Both the position numbers and the translations under genes were made by a program. Of a stretch of DNA of 64,000 bases, positions 35,864 to 44,983 are shown in pieces (the stretch's first letter is position 1; each line of letters begins with the position of its first letter). Source of the stretch: Izhakiella capsodis (lineage in GTDB: Bacteria; Pseudomonadota; Gammaproteobacteria; Enterobacterales; Enterobacteriaceae); the NCBI RefSeq assembly GCF_900115045.1, contig NZ_FOVC01000004.1:1-64000 (forward strand), written 5' to 3'. A model generated the notes under the pieces. It was not told the DNA's origin, did not search any database, and worked only from the letters and a program-made list of their open reading frames with translations.

Positions 35864-36206
35864 TCCTCTCCTGCGGAAGAGGCTTTCTACTATTTAATGA
35901 GTTGCTTTTGCTGCCATCCTGGCGGTAGTTGCCAGATTGATGCTCGCGGGCGCGTCTGCCGCTTTATTTGCCTGCGTTGTATTAAAAGAGGAGCGGCCGG
36001 GCTTGAAGCGCTGCGGATTTCCGCAATTACCGTTGTGCTGGCTGGCTGTGTGACAATGCCGTCAGGCACGCCCGGCAAGCAGAACGTTGCGTTAATTGAG
36101 AGGGGCTTTTGTCGCGAGCGGGCTGTTTTCCATTACCGATCGTACAGAGAATAACGTCGCTGAGCGCACCCGTTGACATACCGACATGGGTATTCAGTGG
36201 GAGAAA
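35864..36206. other. Spacer after acs
   Basis: There is no convincing gene. A short CCTCT/AGAGG stem just after the acs stop, followed by CTTTCT, may be a weak acs terminator. An open frame from 35897 contains LAGC but has no signal-like start and is probably spurious. Confidence 0.4.
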
Positions 36207-36234
36207 AACCAGTCAGCCATAAGGCTGACTGGTT
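36207..36234 (-). terminator. Terminator of the YfaZ-like gene
   Basis: AACCAGTCAGCC (36207-36218) pairs perfectly with GGCTGACTGGTT (36223-36234) around ATAA. On the minus strand the stem is followed by TTTTCTC, right after the stop codon at 36242. Confidence 0.85.
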
Positions 36235-36241
36235 AAACGTA

Positions 36242-36787
36242 TCAGAAGCTCAGGGATGCGCCGATATAGGGGCCGTCGGCCAGCACACTGTTCTTGTTAT
36301 TATCCTTACCGTGCAATACCAAGTATTGATAGCCGGCGTTAAGCGTTAACATCGGAATCGGACTGAAGGCCACGCCGCCCTTAATGTCCTGGTAAGAACG
36401 AATGTTGTGAGAAAATGATCCCGGTGCCCAGTAGTAGCTGCCATATAGGCCCAACAGACTATTGAAGGAATAGCTGGCGCCAAGACCCAGCGCATTGGCA
36501 TAGCCATCTCTACTCTCTCGCGGGTTGACATACATAGTTTTTACGCCGGGTGAGATCATTAGCCCATTGTAATAAAAGTTATAGCCCAATCCTAAACCCA
36601 ACAGGCTGCCATCATCATTACTGCGCATCCAGTTTCCGTTTAAAAACAGCCCCGGTGAACTATTGCCAAGACCCACATTTAAATTGGTGTATTTCTTGCC
36701 TATCGTTACATTGCCATCAATCGCCTGGGCAGACGTTGCCACTGCCAACAGTGCCAGACCGCAGGTTAATGCCATCGCTTTTTTCAT
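36242..36787 (-). CDS. YfaZ-like outer membrane protein
   Basis: A 181-residue protein with a classic signal peptide (MKKAMALTCGLALLAVATSAQA). The mature part is made of alternating beta-strands (LNVGLGNSSPGLFLNGNW, ALGLGASYSFNSLLG) and ends in the phenylalanine-terminated strand GASLSF. It resembles the YfaZ family of small outer membrane barrels, whose function is unknown. I chose the start at 36787 because it follows GGAGAG and gives the signal peptide. It is monocistronic with a strong terminator. Confidence 0.8.
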   Translation of the reverse strand: MKKAMALTCGLALLAVATSAQAIDGNVTIGKKYTNLNVGLGNSSPGLFLNGNWMRSNDDGSLLGLGLGYNFYYNGLMISPGVKTMYVNPRESRDGYANALGLGASYSFNSLLGLYGSYYWAPGSFSHNIRSYQDIKGGVAFSPIPMLTLNAGYQYLVLHGKDNNKNSVLADGPYIGASLSF

Positions 36788-36902
36788 TTTCTCTCCACTG
36801 AATCGTGATCCTCTGCGTGGCAAGGATAAACGTCACTGCCCTGCAGCTCAATCAGACGGTTACTAACAAATGCAACAAATTGCGGTCAGTACTGACGATT
36901 TT

Positions 36903-37601
36903 TTACACCGTGACCCACAGTAAGTGACTGATAAAGGGAGCAAGAATCACGGTAACGATACCCGAGAGCATCATCACTAAACTGGAAACCACGCCTTCCT
37001 GCTGCCCCAGTTCGTATGCGCGTGCAGTGCCAGCACCGTGTGATGCGGCCCCCAAACTCGCGCCTTTCGCCATCTTCTGTTTAATCGCCAGTCGCAGGAA
37101 CAGTAGGTCACCGATCGCCATGCCAAACACGCCGGTTATCACGACAAACAGCGCCACTAAATCGGGCTGACCGCCGATCTGTTTTGCCGCCGCTAGAGCA
37201 AAGGGCGTGGTAATTGAGCGCACCGCCAGGCTGCGCTGAATGTCTTCCGGCAGCGTCATCAGACGCGCCAGCCAGACCGAACTCAGAACGGCCACCAGCG
37301 TCGCAGTGATGACCCCAGCGGTCAATGACATCCAGTGCCGACGAATAAGCGGCAAATTTTCGTATACCGGAACAGCAAAGGCCAGCGTCGCCGGGCCGAG
37401 CAGCCAGAGCAGCCAGTGGCTGTCGCCAATATAGCTTTGCCAGCTGATATGGGTAAGCAGCAGCAACGCCACCAAAATAAGTGGCGTCATCACCAGCGGC
37501 ATTAGCAGCAGGATATGCCAGCGACGATAAAGTTTTTTATTAAGGTAATAGATAGCCAGCGTCGCCAGAAGGCAGCTCAGGCTGATGAAGAAGTCACTCA
37601 T
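36903..37601 (-). CDS. LrgB/CidB-family membrane protein
   Basis: A 232-residue inner-membrane protein with seven or so hydrophobic helices and the family core ITTPFALAAAKQIGG and GAASHGAGTARA. LrgB/CidB proteins work with LrgA/CidA partners; in Gram-positives they influence murein hydrolase activity and pyruvate or overflow-metabolite transport. The gene begins at 37601, inside the last codons of the LrgA gene (8-base overlap), so the pair is coupled. The E. coli counterpart is YohK. Confidence 0.88.
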   Translation of the reverse strand: MSDFFISLSCLLATLAIYYLNKKLYRRWHILLLMPLVMTPLILVALLLLTHISWQSYIGDSHWLLWLLGPATLAFAVPVYENLPLIRRHWMSLTAGVITATLVAVLSSVWLARLMTLPEDIQRSLAVRSITTPFALAAAKQIGGQPDLVALFVVITGVFGMAIGDLLFLRLAIKQKMAKGASLGAASHGAGTARAYELGQQEGVVSSLVMMLSGIVTVILAPFISHLLWVTV

Positions 37602-38022
37602 GTCGCTTCGTCCGTTTGCGCGTCGCCAGCCAGCGTTCAAAGCGGCTCACACGCTCAACAACCAATGCCGTTGATGCCAGTACCAGTAACGTACTGAGGA
37701 TAATAACCAGTAAAATACGCCAGCCCTCTAGCTTTAACAGGTCGGCATAATTCATTACCGCTACCACCGCCGGAACGAAAAATAGCAGCATCTCCGCCAG
37801 CAACCAGGTCGCCCCGGCTTTGACCCAGCGTAACGGCAAAATACGTAGAGAAATCAGCGCCAGTAACAGCAACATACCGACAACGTTAGCGGGTAAAGGC
37901 AGCCCCAGCCAGCTCACAAGCTGGCTGGCAGCGGCAAACAGGGCGATATATAACGCAACCTGAACCGGAACCTGAAATCGTTGCTTCCATCCTGGGCGTG
38001 ACAAATGTAAGGCGAGTGACAT
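37594..38022 (-). CDS. LrgA/CidA-family holin-like protein
   Basis: A 142-residue small membrane protein with four hydrophobic segments and the family motif LGLPLPANVVGMLLLLALI. It forms a unit with the overlapping LrgB gene. The start at 38022 follows GAGGAA; the longer frame upstream has no family match. The divergent LysR gene 98 bases away resembles CidR arrangements, in which the regulator activates cidAB in response to acetate or pyruvate overflow. That regulatory link is inferred. Confidence 0.86.
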   Translation of the reverse strand: MSLALHLSRPGWKQRFQVPVQVALYIALFAAASQLVSWLGLPLPANVVGMLLLLALISLRILPLRWVKAGATWLLAEMLLFFVPAVVAVMNYADLLKLEGWRILLVIILSTLLVLASTALVVERVSRFERWLATRKRTKRHE

Positions 38023-38120
38023 GTTTTCTTCCTCATTTGCGATGCACATATTATAACGATGGAACAAAGCGTGAAAAAAATGACTTAATATTATTCAAAC
38101 TATGCCGTTCGGGAATAATT

Positions 38121-39023
38121 ATGGATGTGCGCGCGTTACGCTACTTTGTTGAAGTCGTCCGTCAGAAAAGCTTCACCCGTGCTGCGGAACAGCTGTATGT
38201 TACCCAGCCCACGATCAGCAAAATGTTAAAGCATCTGGAAGATGAGCTGGGTTGTACCCTGTTAATCCGCGAAGGGCGCAAGCTGCATCTGACCGATACC
38301 GGCCAGGCGGTTTATCAGCGTGGCCTGACTATTTTGCAGGAGTTTAAACAGCTGGAGGCTGAATTAAGCGATCTGACCGAGCTGAAAACCGGTCAGCTGC
38401 GCCTGGGAATTCCACCTATGGTTGGTATGCAGATAGCCGGAACTATTTCCGCATTTCGCCAGCGCTATCCCGGCGTGGAGCTAAAGATTGCTGAATTTGG
38501 CGGTCTGACGGTACAGCAGGCGGTGATGAATGGCAGCCTCGATATCGCGATGACTGCCCTACCGCTGTCAGAAGAGTTTGCCCTGAATACGCTGCCGCTA
38601 ATGACCCATCCGCTGTGCGTTCTGGTACCACGCACTGATGAATGGCTGCGACGTAGCCTGATACCACTGGTCGAGCTGGCCAGCCATCCGATACTGATAT
38701 ACAACGAAGAGTTTTCACTTAACCGTCAGCTGATGCGGGCCTTTCAGTCTGCCGGATTTACGCCGCAAATCGCAGTACGTAGTGGGCAATGGGACTTTCT
38801 GGCAGCAATGGTCCAGGCAGGAATGGGGGTGGCAATTATGCCGGAGCCTATCTGTCAGCGTCTGGATAAAAATCAGTTGCTGTGGCTGCCACTGGAGTCG
38901 GATCTGGTCTGGCGTCTCGGCCTGATATGGCGTGAAGGCTGCTATCTGTCACGCAGCGCCCAGGCCTGGATCGCCTGTTGCCGTGAATTCTGGCCGGGCG
39001 AAGCGTCGCACCTCGCGTTATAA
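38121..39023 (+). CDS. LysR-family regulator (CidR-like position)
   Basis: A 300-residue transcription regulator. The N-terminal winged helix (MDVRALRYFVEVVRQKSFTR... QPTISKMLKHLEDELG) binds DNA, and residues about 90-295 form the effector-binding fold (GQLRLGIPP). It matches the CidR/CynR-like subgroup and is divergent from the LrgA/LrgB pair, which is the usual target layout. The start at 38121 has only a GGAATAAT site before it, but it matches the family N-terminus exactly. Confidence 0.87.
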   Translation: MDVRALRYFVEVVRQKSFTRAAEQLYVTQPTISKMLKHLEDELGCTLLIREGRKLHLTDTGQAVYQRGLTILQEFKQLEAELSDLTELKTGQLRLGIPPMVGMQIAGTISAFRQRYPGVELKIAEFGGLTVQQAVMNGSLDIAMTALPLSEEFALNTLPLMTHPLCVLVPRTDEWLRRSLIPLVELASHPILIYNEEFSLNRQLMRAFQSAGFTPQIAVRSGQWDFLAAMVQAGMGVAIMPEPICQRLDKNQLLWLPLESDLVWRLGLIWREGCYLSRSAQAWIACCREFWPGEASHLAL

Positions 39024-39131
39024 GCGGCGCGGCCCCACAGGGTTTTCACCATCTGATAGCACCTTTGCTCTGTGGAGAAGGCGAGTCTTCCAGACTGCTT
39101 CACCCTTCTCCCACAGGCCCAGCACGAATTG

Positions 39132-40787
39132 TTAGTTAGCGCCCTCTTTTTCCACCAGCAGTGTTTCCAGCAGGTCAAGGTCACGCAGCAACGCAATCAT
39201 GGTTTCGCTGCTGATCTGCTGCGTCGCACGCAAATGGTAAAGTTCACCTCGTTCTGCACGCAGTGCAGTAAGGCGAAAACGGCGCTCCAGATTCTCCACC
39301 AGCAGCGCGGCCTCCAGATCATTTTTGCCATCCAGCCGCCGCCGCATCAGTCCGATAACACGCGAGCTGACCTCTTTTACCAGCTCAGGATCAAGATTTT
39401 CCGTGGTGTCCTGCGTCAGACGCGTCTCCATTTTGTACAGACTATCGATGGCGGTTCCGGCCATCAATGCCCGGGCTTCCTGAATTTCCCGCCGCTGTTT
39501 GGACGGATCAATCGTTTCAACGCTGCGCAACAGCAGCGGCATTACCACCACGCCAACCAACAGTGAAAACAAAATAACACCGGTGGCGATAAACACCAGC
39601 TCGTAGCGCGCGGGGAAGGGATCACCGTCAACCAGATACAACGGAACGGAGAGGACACCGGCAAGGGTGATCGCGCCGCGAACACCAGCAAAAGAGGCAA
39701 TCAGCAGTTCACGGAAGGTATAATTACCGAACTCCATCGGCTTGTGTTTTAACAGCCGTTGGCTGATCCGCTGCATAATCCACAGCCAGCCGAAACGCAC
39801 TGCCATTAGTGCAGCGTAAACCATCATGATACTGACGACCAGCATCCACATATCAACGTTTGGATCAGCGTTTGCCTGCTGCAGGGAGATTTCCAGAATG
39901 CCGGGCAGTTGCAGTCCCAGCATCAAAAACACCATGCCGTTAAAAACAAACTCCAGCATCTGCCAGACGCTGTTAGCACGCAGGCGCATTGCCAGCGGTG
40001 CCTGACGCATGATACCGGAACGCGTCACGGTCATCCCGGCCGCCACTGCGGCAAGGATGCCGGAAACGCCGAGATGCTCCGCGATCAGATAAGAGGCAAA
40101 AGGCAGCAGCAGCAGCAGCACCGTCTGCGTTGCCGGGTCATCGCCACTCCAGCGGCTGAACAGCCGCAGCGAACGTCCGTAGAGCAGGCTGACGGCGATA
40201 CCTGCCAACAGGCCACCCAGCGCCACCTTTAAAAATTCAATGGTGGCCCCGGAAACGGTAAACACCATCGTTCCCATCGCGACCGCAATGGCAAACTTCA
40301 GTGATACCAGACCGGAAGCGTCATTCATCAACGCTTCCCCTTGCAGTATCGACATGATTTTTTTCGGAATGCGCCCTTCACCGACAATACCGGAAAGCGC
40401 TACGGCATCAGTCGGTGACAGCACGGCGGCCAGAGCGAAGGCCGGAATCAGCGGAATACCGGGAACCATCCAATAAATAAGATAACCAATGCCCACCACG
40501 GTAATCAGTACCAGCACCAGCGCCAGCCCTATAATTTCGCGCCCGTGATGAAAAAATTCACTGGTTGGCGTTTTCCACCCATCAGCGAACAGCAGGGGCG
40601 GAATAAACAGAACCAGAAACAATGCGGGGTCGAAGTCGACGTGCAGACCGAAGGTTGGCCAGGCCAGCACGGCACCCAGTGCAATCTGAACCAGTGGCAA
40701 CGGTATTTGAAACGGGGTCATGCGTGCCGCTACGCCAGAGAGTGAAACGGCGAGCGTCATAATCAGTATAGTAAAAAAGATTTCCAT
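39132..40787 (-). CDS. yjcE: CPA1-family Na+/H+ antiporter YjcE
   Basis: A 551-residue inner-membrane cation/proton exchanger. About twelve membrane segments fill residues 1-410, with the transport motifs ALAAVLSPTDAVALSGI and GEALMNDASGLVSLKFA. A cytoplasmic helical tail follows. It is close to E. coli YjcE over the full length, and lies beside ghxP as in E. coli, though yjcF and actP are gone. The start at 40787 (MEIFFTILIMTLAVS) matches the family. Confidence 0.9.
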   Translation of the reverse strand: MEIFFTILIMTLAVSLSGVAARMTPFQIPLPLVQIALGAVLAWPTFGLHVDFDPALFLVLFIPPLLFADGWKTPTSEFFHHGREIIGLALVLVLITVVGIGYLIYWMVPGIPLIPAFALAAVLSPTDAVALSGIVGEGRIPKKIMSILQGEALMNDASGLVSLKFAIAVAMGTMVFTVSGATIEFLKVALGGLLAGIAVSLLYGRSLRLFSRWSGDDPATQTVLLLLLPFASYLIAEHLGVSGILAAVAAGMTVTRSGIMRQAPLAMRLRANSVWQMLEFVFNGMVFLMLGLQLPGILEISLQQANADPNVDMWMLVVSIMMVYAALMAVRFGWLWIMQRISQRLLKHKPMEFGNYTFRELLIASFAGVRGAITLAGVLSVPLYLVDGDPFPARYELVFIATGVILFSLLVGVVVMPLLLRSVETIDPSKQRREIQEARALMAGTAIDSLYKMETRLTQDTTENLDPELVKEVSSRVIGLMRRRLDGKNDLEAALLVENLERRFRLTALRAERGELYHLRATQQISSETMIALLRDLDLLETLLVEKEGAN

Positions 40788-40951
40788 GCGTTACGTTTAG
40801 CCTCTTCCAACAGGCGTGAATACAGCGTCCTTCGCTGCCCTGCTTGAATAGTAAAACAAAAGCATCGGAATAAAAAAAGGTAACGGTGCTAAAAGTACTG
40901 GCTACCAGCCTGGGGAGAGCACCAGCCCCCCCTCAGCTAAAAGGAATAGGG

Positions 40952-42301
40952 TCAGATGGCCCAACCGCCAGCGTAAAAGACAAGCAGAGCAACGGCAATG
41001 ATCACTGTACCGACATTGAGCTTACGCCATTCGCCGGAGACGATACGGCCGATAACCAGCACGCCGAAACCCAGCATGATGCCAGTAACGATATTGCTGG
41101 TAAGAACGATAAATACCGCGGTGACCAGGCCGGCCATCGCATCGACAAAGTCTGTAAAATCAAGCTTAGTGACGTTACTTAACATCAACAGGCCAACGTA
41201 CATCAACGCCGGTGCCGTCGCATAGCCGGGTACCAGATAAGCCAGTGGCGATAAGAACAGGATGAGTAAAAACAACACGCCAACGGTAATTGCCGTCAGA
41301 CCCGTTTTACCACCAGCGGCGGTACCTGCTGCGGATTCAATATACACCGCTGCCGGTGATGCGCCGACCAGCGCCGACAACATGCTGCTCAGTGAGTCAG
41401 ACGTCAGCGCCTTGCCGCCGTTCATGATCTGGCCGTCTTTATCCAGCAGATTAGCATGACCCGCCACCGCGCGAATGGTACCAGTGGCATCAAACACCGC
41501 TGTCATAACCAGCGCCAGCACGCTCGGCAGCACCGCGGCACTCAGTGCGCCTTTGATATCGAGGCTGAATAACAACGAGTTGCCCTGCGCATCTTTTAAA
41601 CTTGGCATCGCAAACAATCCCTGATAATGCACGGTCGGGTCAAAAATCAAACCCAGTACCGAGATAGCAATAATTGTCAGCAGAATACCGCCCGGCACGC
41701 GCAGTTTTTCCATGCCAATAATCGCCGCCAGCCCCAACAGCGACATAATGACCGGAAAACTGGTGAACTGGCCAAGCAGTACCGGCAGGCCGGGACCGGG
41801 GTTCTTCACCACCAGATTGACGCCATCAGCGGCGATCAGCAATAAAAAAAGGCCGATACCGATGCCCGTACCGTGAGCAACGCCCTGCGGCAGGTTACGT
41901 AATATCCAGCTGCGGATGCCGGTGGCTGAAATGAGTGTGAACAGCACGCCCATCAGGAACACCGCTCCCAGCGCAACCGGAACGCTAATATGCTGACCGA
42001 GAACCAGGCTGTAAGCGGTGAAAGCCGTCAGCGAAATTGCACAGCCGATCGCCAGTGGCAGATTAGCCCAAAGCCCCATCACCAGCGAGCCAACGCCTGC
42101 GACCAGACAGGTGGCGACAAAAACAGCCGAGGGTGGAAAGCCCGCTTTGCCCAGCATACCGGGTACCACAATCACGGAATACACCATTGCCAGAAAGGTG
42201 GTCACACCGGCAATAAGCTCCTGACGCACGCTGCTGCCGCGCGTGGAAATTTGGAACCAGGCGTCCAGCTTGCTTCCTGAGCGAGAAGAAGTCGATGACA
42301 T
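40952..42301 (-). CDS. ghxP: Guanine/hypoxanthine permease GhxP
   Basis: A 449-residue inner-membrane proton symporter of the AzgA-like nucleobase group. Family stretches are TTFLAMVYSVIVVPGMLG, FDATGTIRAVAGHANLLD and ESAAGTAAGGKTGLTAI. Sequence and length match E. coli GhxP (YjcD). The start at 42301 follows AGGGG; the longer frame contains no family sequence. A PurR box lies 100 bases upstream, in agreement with purine repression. Confidence 0.94.
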   Translation of the reverse strand: MSSTSSRSGSKLDAWFQISTRGSSVRQELIAGVTTFLAMVYSVIVVPGMLGKAGFPPSAVFVATCLVAGVGSLVMGLWANLPLAIGCAISLTAFTAYSLVLGQHISVPVALGAVFLMGVLFTLISATGIRSWILRNLPQGVAHGTGIGIGLFLLLIAADGVNLVVKNPGPGLPVLLGQFTSFPVIMSLLGLAAIIGMEKLRVPGGILLTIIAISVLGLIFDPTVHYQGLFAMPSLKDAQGNSLLFSLDIKGALSAAVLPSVLALVMTAVFDATGTIRAVAGHANLLDKDGQIMNGGKALTSDSLSSMLSALVGASPAAVYIESAAGTAAGGKTGLTAITVGVLFLLILFLSPLAYLVPGYATAPALMYVGLLMLSNVTKLDFTDFVDAMAGLVTAVFIVLTSNIVTGIMLGFGVLVIGRIVSGEWRKLNVGTVIIAVALLVFYAGGWAI

Positions 42302-42400
42302 AGTTAGATTTCCCCTGAATGAATTGTGTGCAGCAAGACAATGGCAATAAATCGCCTTCTCTCGCATTTCAGCCCTAAACCGCTAAGACGCAATCGATAA

Positions 42401-42416
42401 CAGCAAACGTTTACGT
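42401..42416 (-). promoter_or_regulatory. PurR box upstream of ghxP
   Basis: CAGCAAACGTTTACGT matches the PurR consensus ACGCAAACGTTTTCNT in the central GCAAACGTTT and most flanking bases. E. coli ghxP is a PurR regulon member, which supports the call. Confidence 0.8.
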
Positions 42417-42506
42417 CTCGAGGTACCCTACGGCTGACGTTAAGAATTATTGTTAGCGCGGCGATTATCGGGTGTGCCTGAACGCTTTTCAACACCCTGC
42501 GAACAT

Positions 42507-42889
42507 TTATTCACTCAGGTCGAGCTCACTGCTTTGTCGAATGACAGGTTGCCCGTCAGAACAATCGGCCAGTTTATTCAGCCAGACCTGAATATTTGTC
42601 GATTGGTCACCGCACGCTGTGGGTGCCTGACGCGGAAATCGCAAGGGTAGATCGGCAATGCTGACGCTATCACCGGCAATCCCGGTCTAATGAGCTGGAT
42701 AATGCGCGATAAGCTGCTGATAGAAGGCCGACTGGCGGTCAGAATAGCTTCGCCTGAGATGAAATGTGACGGCAATCGTGACGTTCGATCAGATACGCCA
42801 CCACAGCATCGGACTCTGACAAGCAACCGCGCCAGCATCCAGGGAGTACGCGATGAACGGGAGTGATGTAAATAATACGCAGTCATCAT
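42507..42889 (-). pseudogene. Decayed glutathione S-transferase gene
   Basis: Three pieces in different frames look like a GST. The N-terminal strand is MMTAYYLHHSRSSRTPWMLA from 42889. The GSH-binding ESDAVVAYLIERH lies shortly after in another frame. The C-terminal helix NIQVWLNKLADCSDGQPVIRQ ends at the stop 42507-42509. The total length (about 380 bases) is well short of a normal GST (about 610), so internal deletions as well as frameshifts are needed. It lies just downstream of soxR on the same strand. Confidence 0.7.
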
Positions 42890-42935
42890 AATCAGCCTGC
42901 GCAAAGGGGCTAACCTTTCAGTATGGCTCTCCAGG

Positions 42936-43403
42936 TTAATCGTCAGCGCCCATGAGTAAGACCGCACCGGTACCCTCCGCGCTGAGACGATCGTTCGGAT
43001 TACGCAGCGGGCACTGGGCCATTGACAGGCAGCCGCAGCCAATGCAGCCATCCAGTTCATCACGGAGGCGGATTAAGGTTCCAATACGTCGATCAAGCTC
43101 GGCTCGCCACTGGGTGGTTAGCTGTCGCCATTCTTTTGCCGACATGCGCTGTCCTGTCGAAATTTGCATCAGGCTCTCCCTAATCGTCGACAGGGGAATG
43201 CCGATGCGCTGGGCAACTTTTATTACCGCCACCCGGCGTAAGACATCCCGATGGTAGCGCCGCTGATTACCATCATTACGCGTACTGCTAATCAGCCCTT
43301 TTTCTTCGTAAAAGTGAAGTGCAGAAACCGCTACGCCACTGCGCTTAGCGACCTCACCAGGGGTCAGCTCCCTTTTACTTGTAATATTCACATTTTTTTT
43401 CAT
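42936..43403 (-). CDS. soxR: Redox-sensing activator SoxR
   Basis: A 155-residue MerR-family regulator. The N-terminal helix-turn-helix (LTPGEVAKRSGVAVSALHFY) is followed by a dimer helix and the [2Fe-2S] ligands Cys120, Cys123, Cys125 and Cys131 (CIGCGCLSMAQC). When the cluster is oxidised by redox-cycling agents, SoxR activates the divergent soxS. The SoxR palindrome is between the two genes, right before the soxR start. Confidence 0.97.
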   Translation of the reverse strand: MKKNVNITSKRELTPGEVAKRSGVAVSALHFYEEKGLISSTRNDGNQRRYHRDVLRRVAVIKVAQRIGIPLSTIRESLMQISTGQRMSAKEWRQLTTQWRAELDRRIGTLIRLRDELDGCIGCGCLSMAQCPLRNPNDRLSAEGTGAVLLMGADD

Positions 43404-43414
43404 TTAGCGCTTTA

Positions 43415-43432
43415 CCTCAAGTTAACTTGAGG
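43415..43432. promoter_or_regulatory. SoxR binding site in the soxR-soxS region
   Basis: CCTCAAGTTAACTTGAGG is a perfect 18-bp palindrome identical in layout to the SoxR box. In E. coli it lies in the overlong spacer of the soxS promoter, which SoxR remodels. Confidence 0.93.
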
Positions 43433-43558
43433 AATTATACTGCCCCATCATCAGATGAACGAAATGAAATTTACTCATTGCTTCGACAGGACAATGGCTG
43501 TCAGACAATGACTGCCGCGAGCCGTACCACCGGTTTGACTACCAGGGAGAACAACATT

Positions 43559-43984
43559 ATGCACGATGAAATCATTCAGACTCTGACGGCATGGATTGAA
43601 AGAAACCTTGATAAAACGCTGTCAATTGATGAGGTCGCCGCGAAATCAGGCTATTCCAAGTGGCATCTTCAACGGATGTTCCGCAACGTAACCGGTCAAA
43701 CGCTGGGCAATTATATTCGCGAGCGCCGCCTCATACTGGCTGCGCAGGCGCTTTGCCAGACTCAACGTCCTGTCTTTGATATTGCTATGCAGCATGGTTA
43801 TGAATCGCAGCAGACTTTTTCTCGCGTATTCCGCCGCCAGTTCTCCCAGACACCGACCGCTTATCGCCACGCGATGCGCTGCCAGCCGCAACAAGCCCAG
43901 CGTGAAGCTATTTATGATTATGGCGATTATCACGCACCTTATTGCAGGGTGGATAACATTTCGGGCTCACAGCGGGCCTGTTGA
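43559..43984 (+). CDS. soxS: SoxS, AraC-family oxidative stress activator
   Basis: A 141-residue transcription factor made of two AraC-type helix-turn-helix units (IDEVAAKSGYSKWHLQRMF and FDIAMQHGYESQQTFSRVFR). The first 107 residues follow E. coli SoxS closely. The remaining 34 or so, rich in Gln and Tyr (QPQQAQREAIYDYGDYHAPY), are an extension not found in the E. coli protein. The start at 43559 follows GGGAGAA. It is activated by SoxR from the palindrome upstream. Confidence 0.93.
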   Translation: MHDEIIQTLTAWIERNLDKTLSIDEVAAKSGYSKWHLQRMFRNVTGQTLGNYIRERRLILAAQALCQTQRPVFDIAMQHGYESQQTFSRVFRRQFSQTPTAYRHAMRCQPQQAQREAIYDYGDYHAPYCRVDNISGSQRAC

Positions 43985-44188
43985 GGTCGCAACGTCCGGG
44001 TCAATAACAACCCGGACTGACACTGCCCGCCTGCTAAAATTGCTGTCAACCGCTATCCGGTGTAACCAGGCATTACCTAACCAATCCCATTAATGCCTTA
44101 ATCCTAAGAGTAATGTACACAATCTGCGCCATTCCTCAGTCCGCGGAATCAACGTACTGAACGGTTCAGTTACACCTGACCTGTCACC

Positions 44189-44983
44189 TTAACGACGCAG
44201 AGCAACCTGAGGCACCTCTTCTATCGGATGAGAATAGATTTGCAGGTCGGCACGGTACCAGCGCGTCAAAGTTGACTCTGTCAAGACCCCGCCGGGCGAA
44301 CCGCAGGCAACCAGCTTGCCGCCATGCATTAAGACTATTTTGTCAGCCCAAAGTGCGGCCAGATTAAGATCGTGCAGCACGCAGCAAACGCTTAATTCAC
44401 CCCGCCGCGTCAGGCGATGTAACAGGCGCAGCGCCTGCTGCTGATGATACAGATCGAGCGCGGACGTCGGCTCATCGAGAAACAACCAGCCGCGTGGCCC
44501 CTCACCATGCCAGAGCTGGGCAAGCGCCCGCGCCAGTTGAACACGCTGCTGCTCGCCGCCAGACAGCTGTCGGAAATCGCGATCGGCAAGGCTGGCACTA
44601 TCCGTCAGCGACAGCACCTCCTTCACCACCTCCTGGGGGTTACGCTCAGACCAGGGCGCCCGCCCCATCTTCACCATCTCGCGTACACTGAGCGGGAAGG
44701 TAATCTGATGTTGTTGACGCATTACCGCCCTTTGACGGGCCAAAGCCTGACGCGGCCACTCATTTAGCGGGCGGCTCTGCAAAAGACACCGTCCGGAATC
44801 CAGGGTCAGGTAGCCGCTCAGTAAACGCATCAGGGTAGATTTACCGGCGCCGTTAGGACCAATCAGCGCGACCATTTCACCGGGAACCAGCGTCAGAGAA
44901 ACCTTATCGACCAGAAGTCGTGAGCCTACGCGGTAGCTGACAGCCTGCGCCGTCAGCGTATTAGCGCTGCAGGGATCAGCCAT
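44189..44983 (-). CDS. hmuV: Haem ABC transporter ATPase HmuV
   Basis: A 264-residue cytosolic ATPase. It has Walker A GPNGAGKST, signature LSGGEQQRVQLARAL, Walker B WLFLDEPTSALD and a switch His (CVLHDLNLAAL). It powers haem import with HmuU and HmuT. It is the last gene of the operon and overlaps hmuU by eight bases. Confidence 0.94.
   Translation of the reverse strand: MADPCSANTLTAQAVSYRVGSRLLVDKVSLTLVPGEMVALIGPNGAGKSTLMRLLSGYLTLDSGRCLLQSRPLNEWPRQALARQRAVMRQQHQITFPLSVREMVKMGRAPWSERNPQEVVKEVLSLTDSASLADRDFRQLSGGEQQRVQLARALAQLWHGEGPRGWLFLDEPTSALDLYHQQQALRLLHRLTRRGELSVCCVLHDLNLAALWADKIVLMHGGKLVACGSPGGVLTESTLTRWYRADLQIYSHPIEEVPQVALRR

Noticed and set aside
35897..36154. Small lipoprotein gene containing LAGC
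   Set aside because: The LAGC is about 50 residues into the frame, there is no ribosome site, and the preceding residues do not form a signal peptide.
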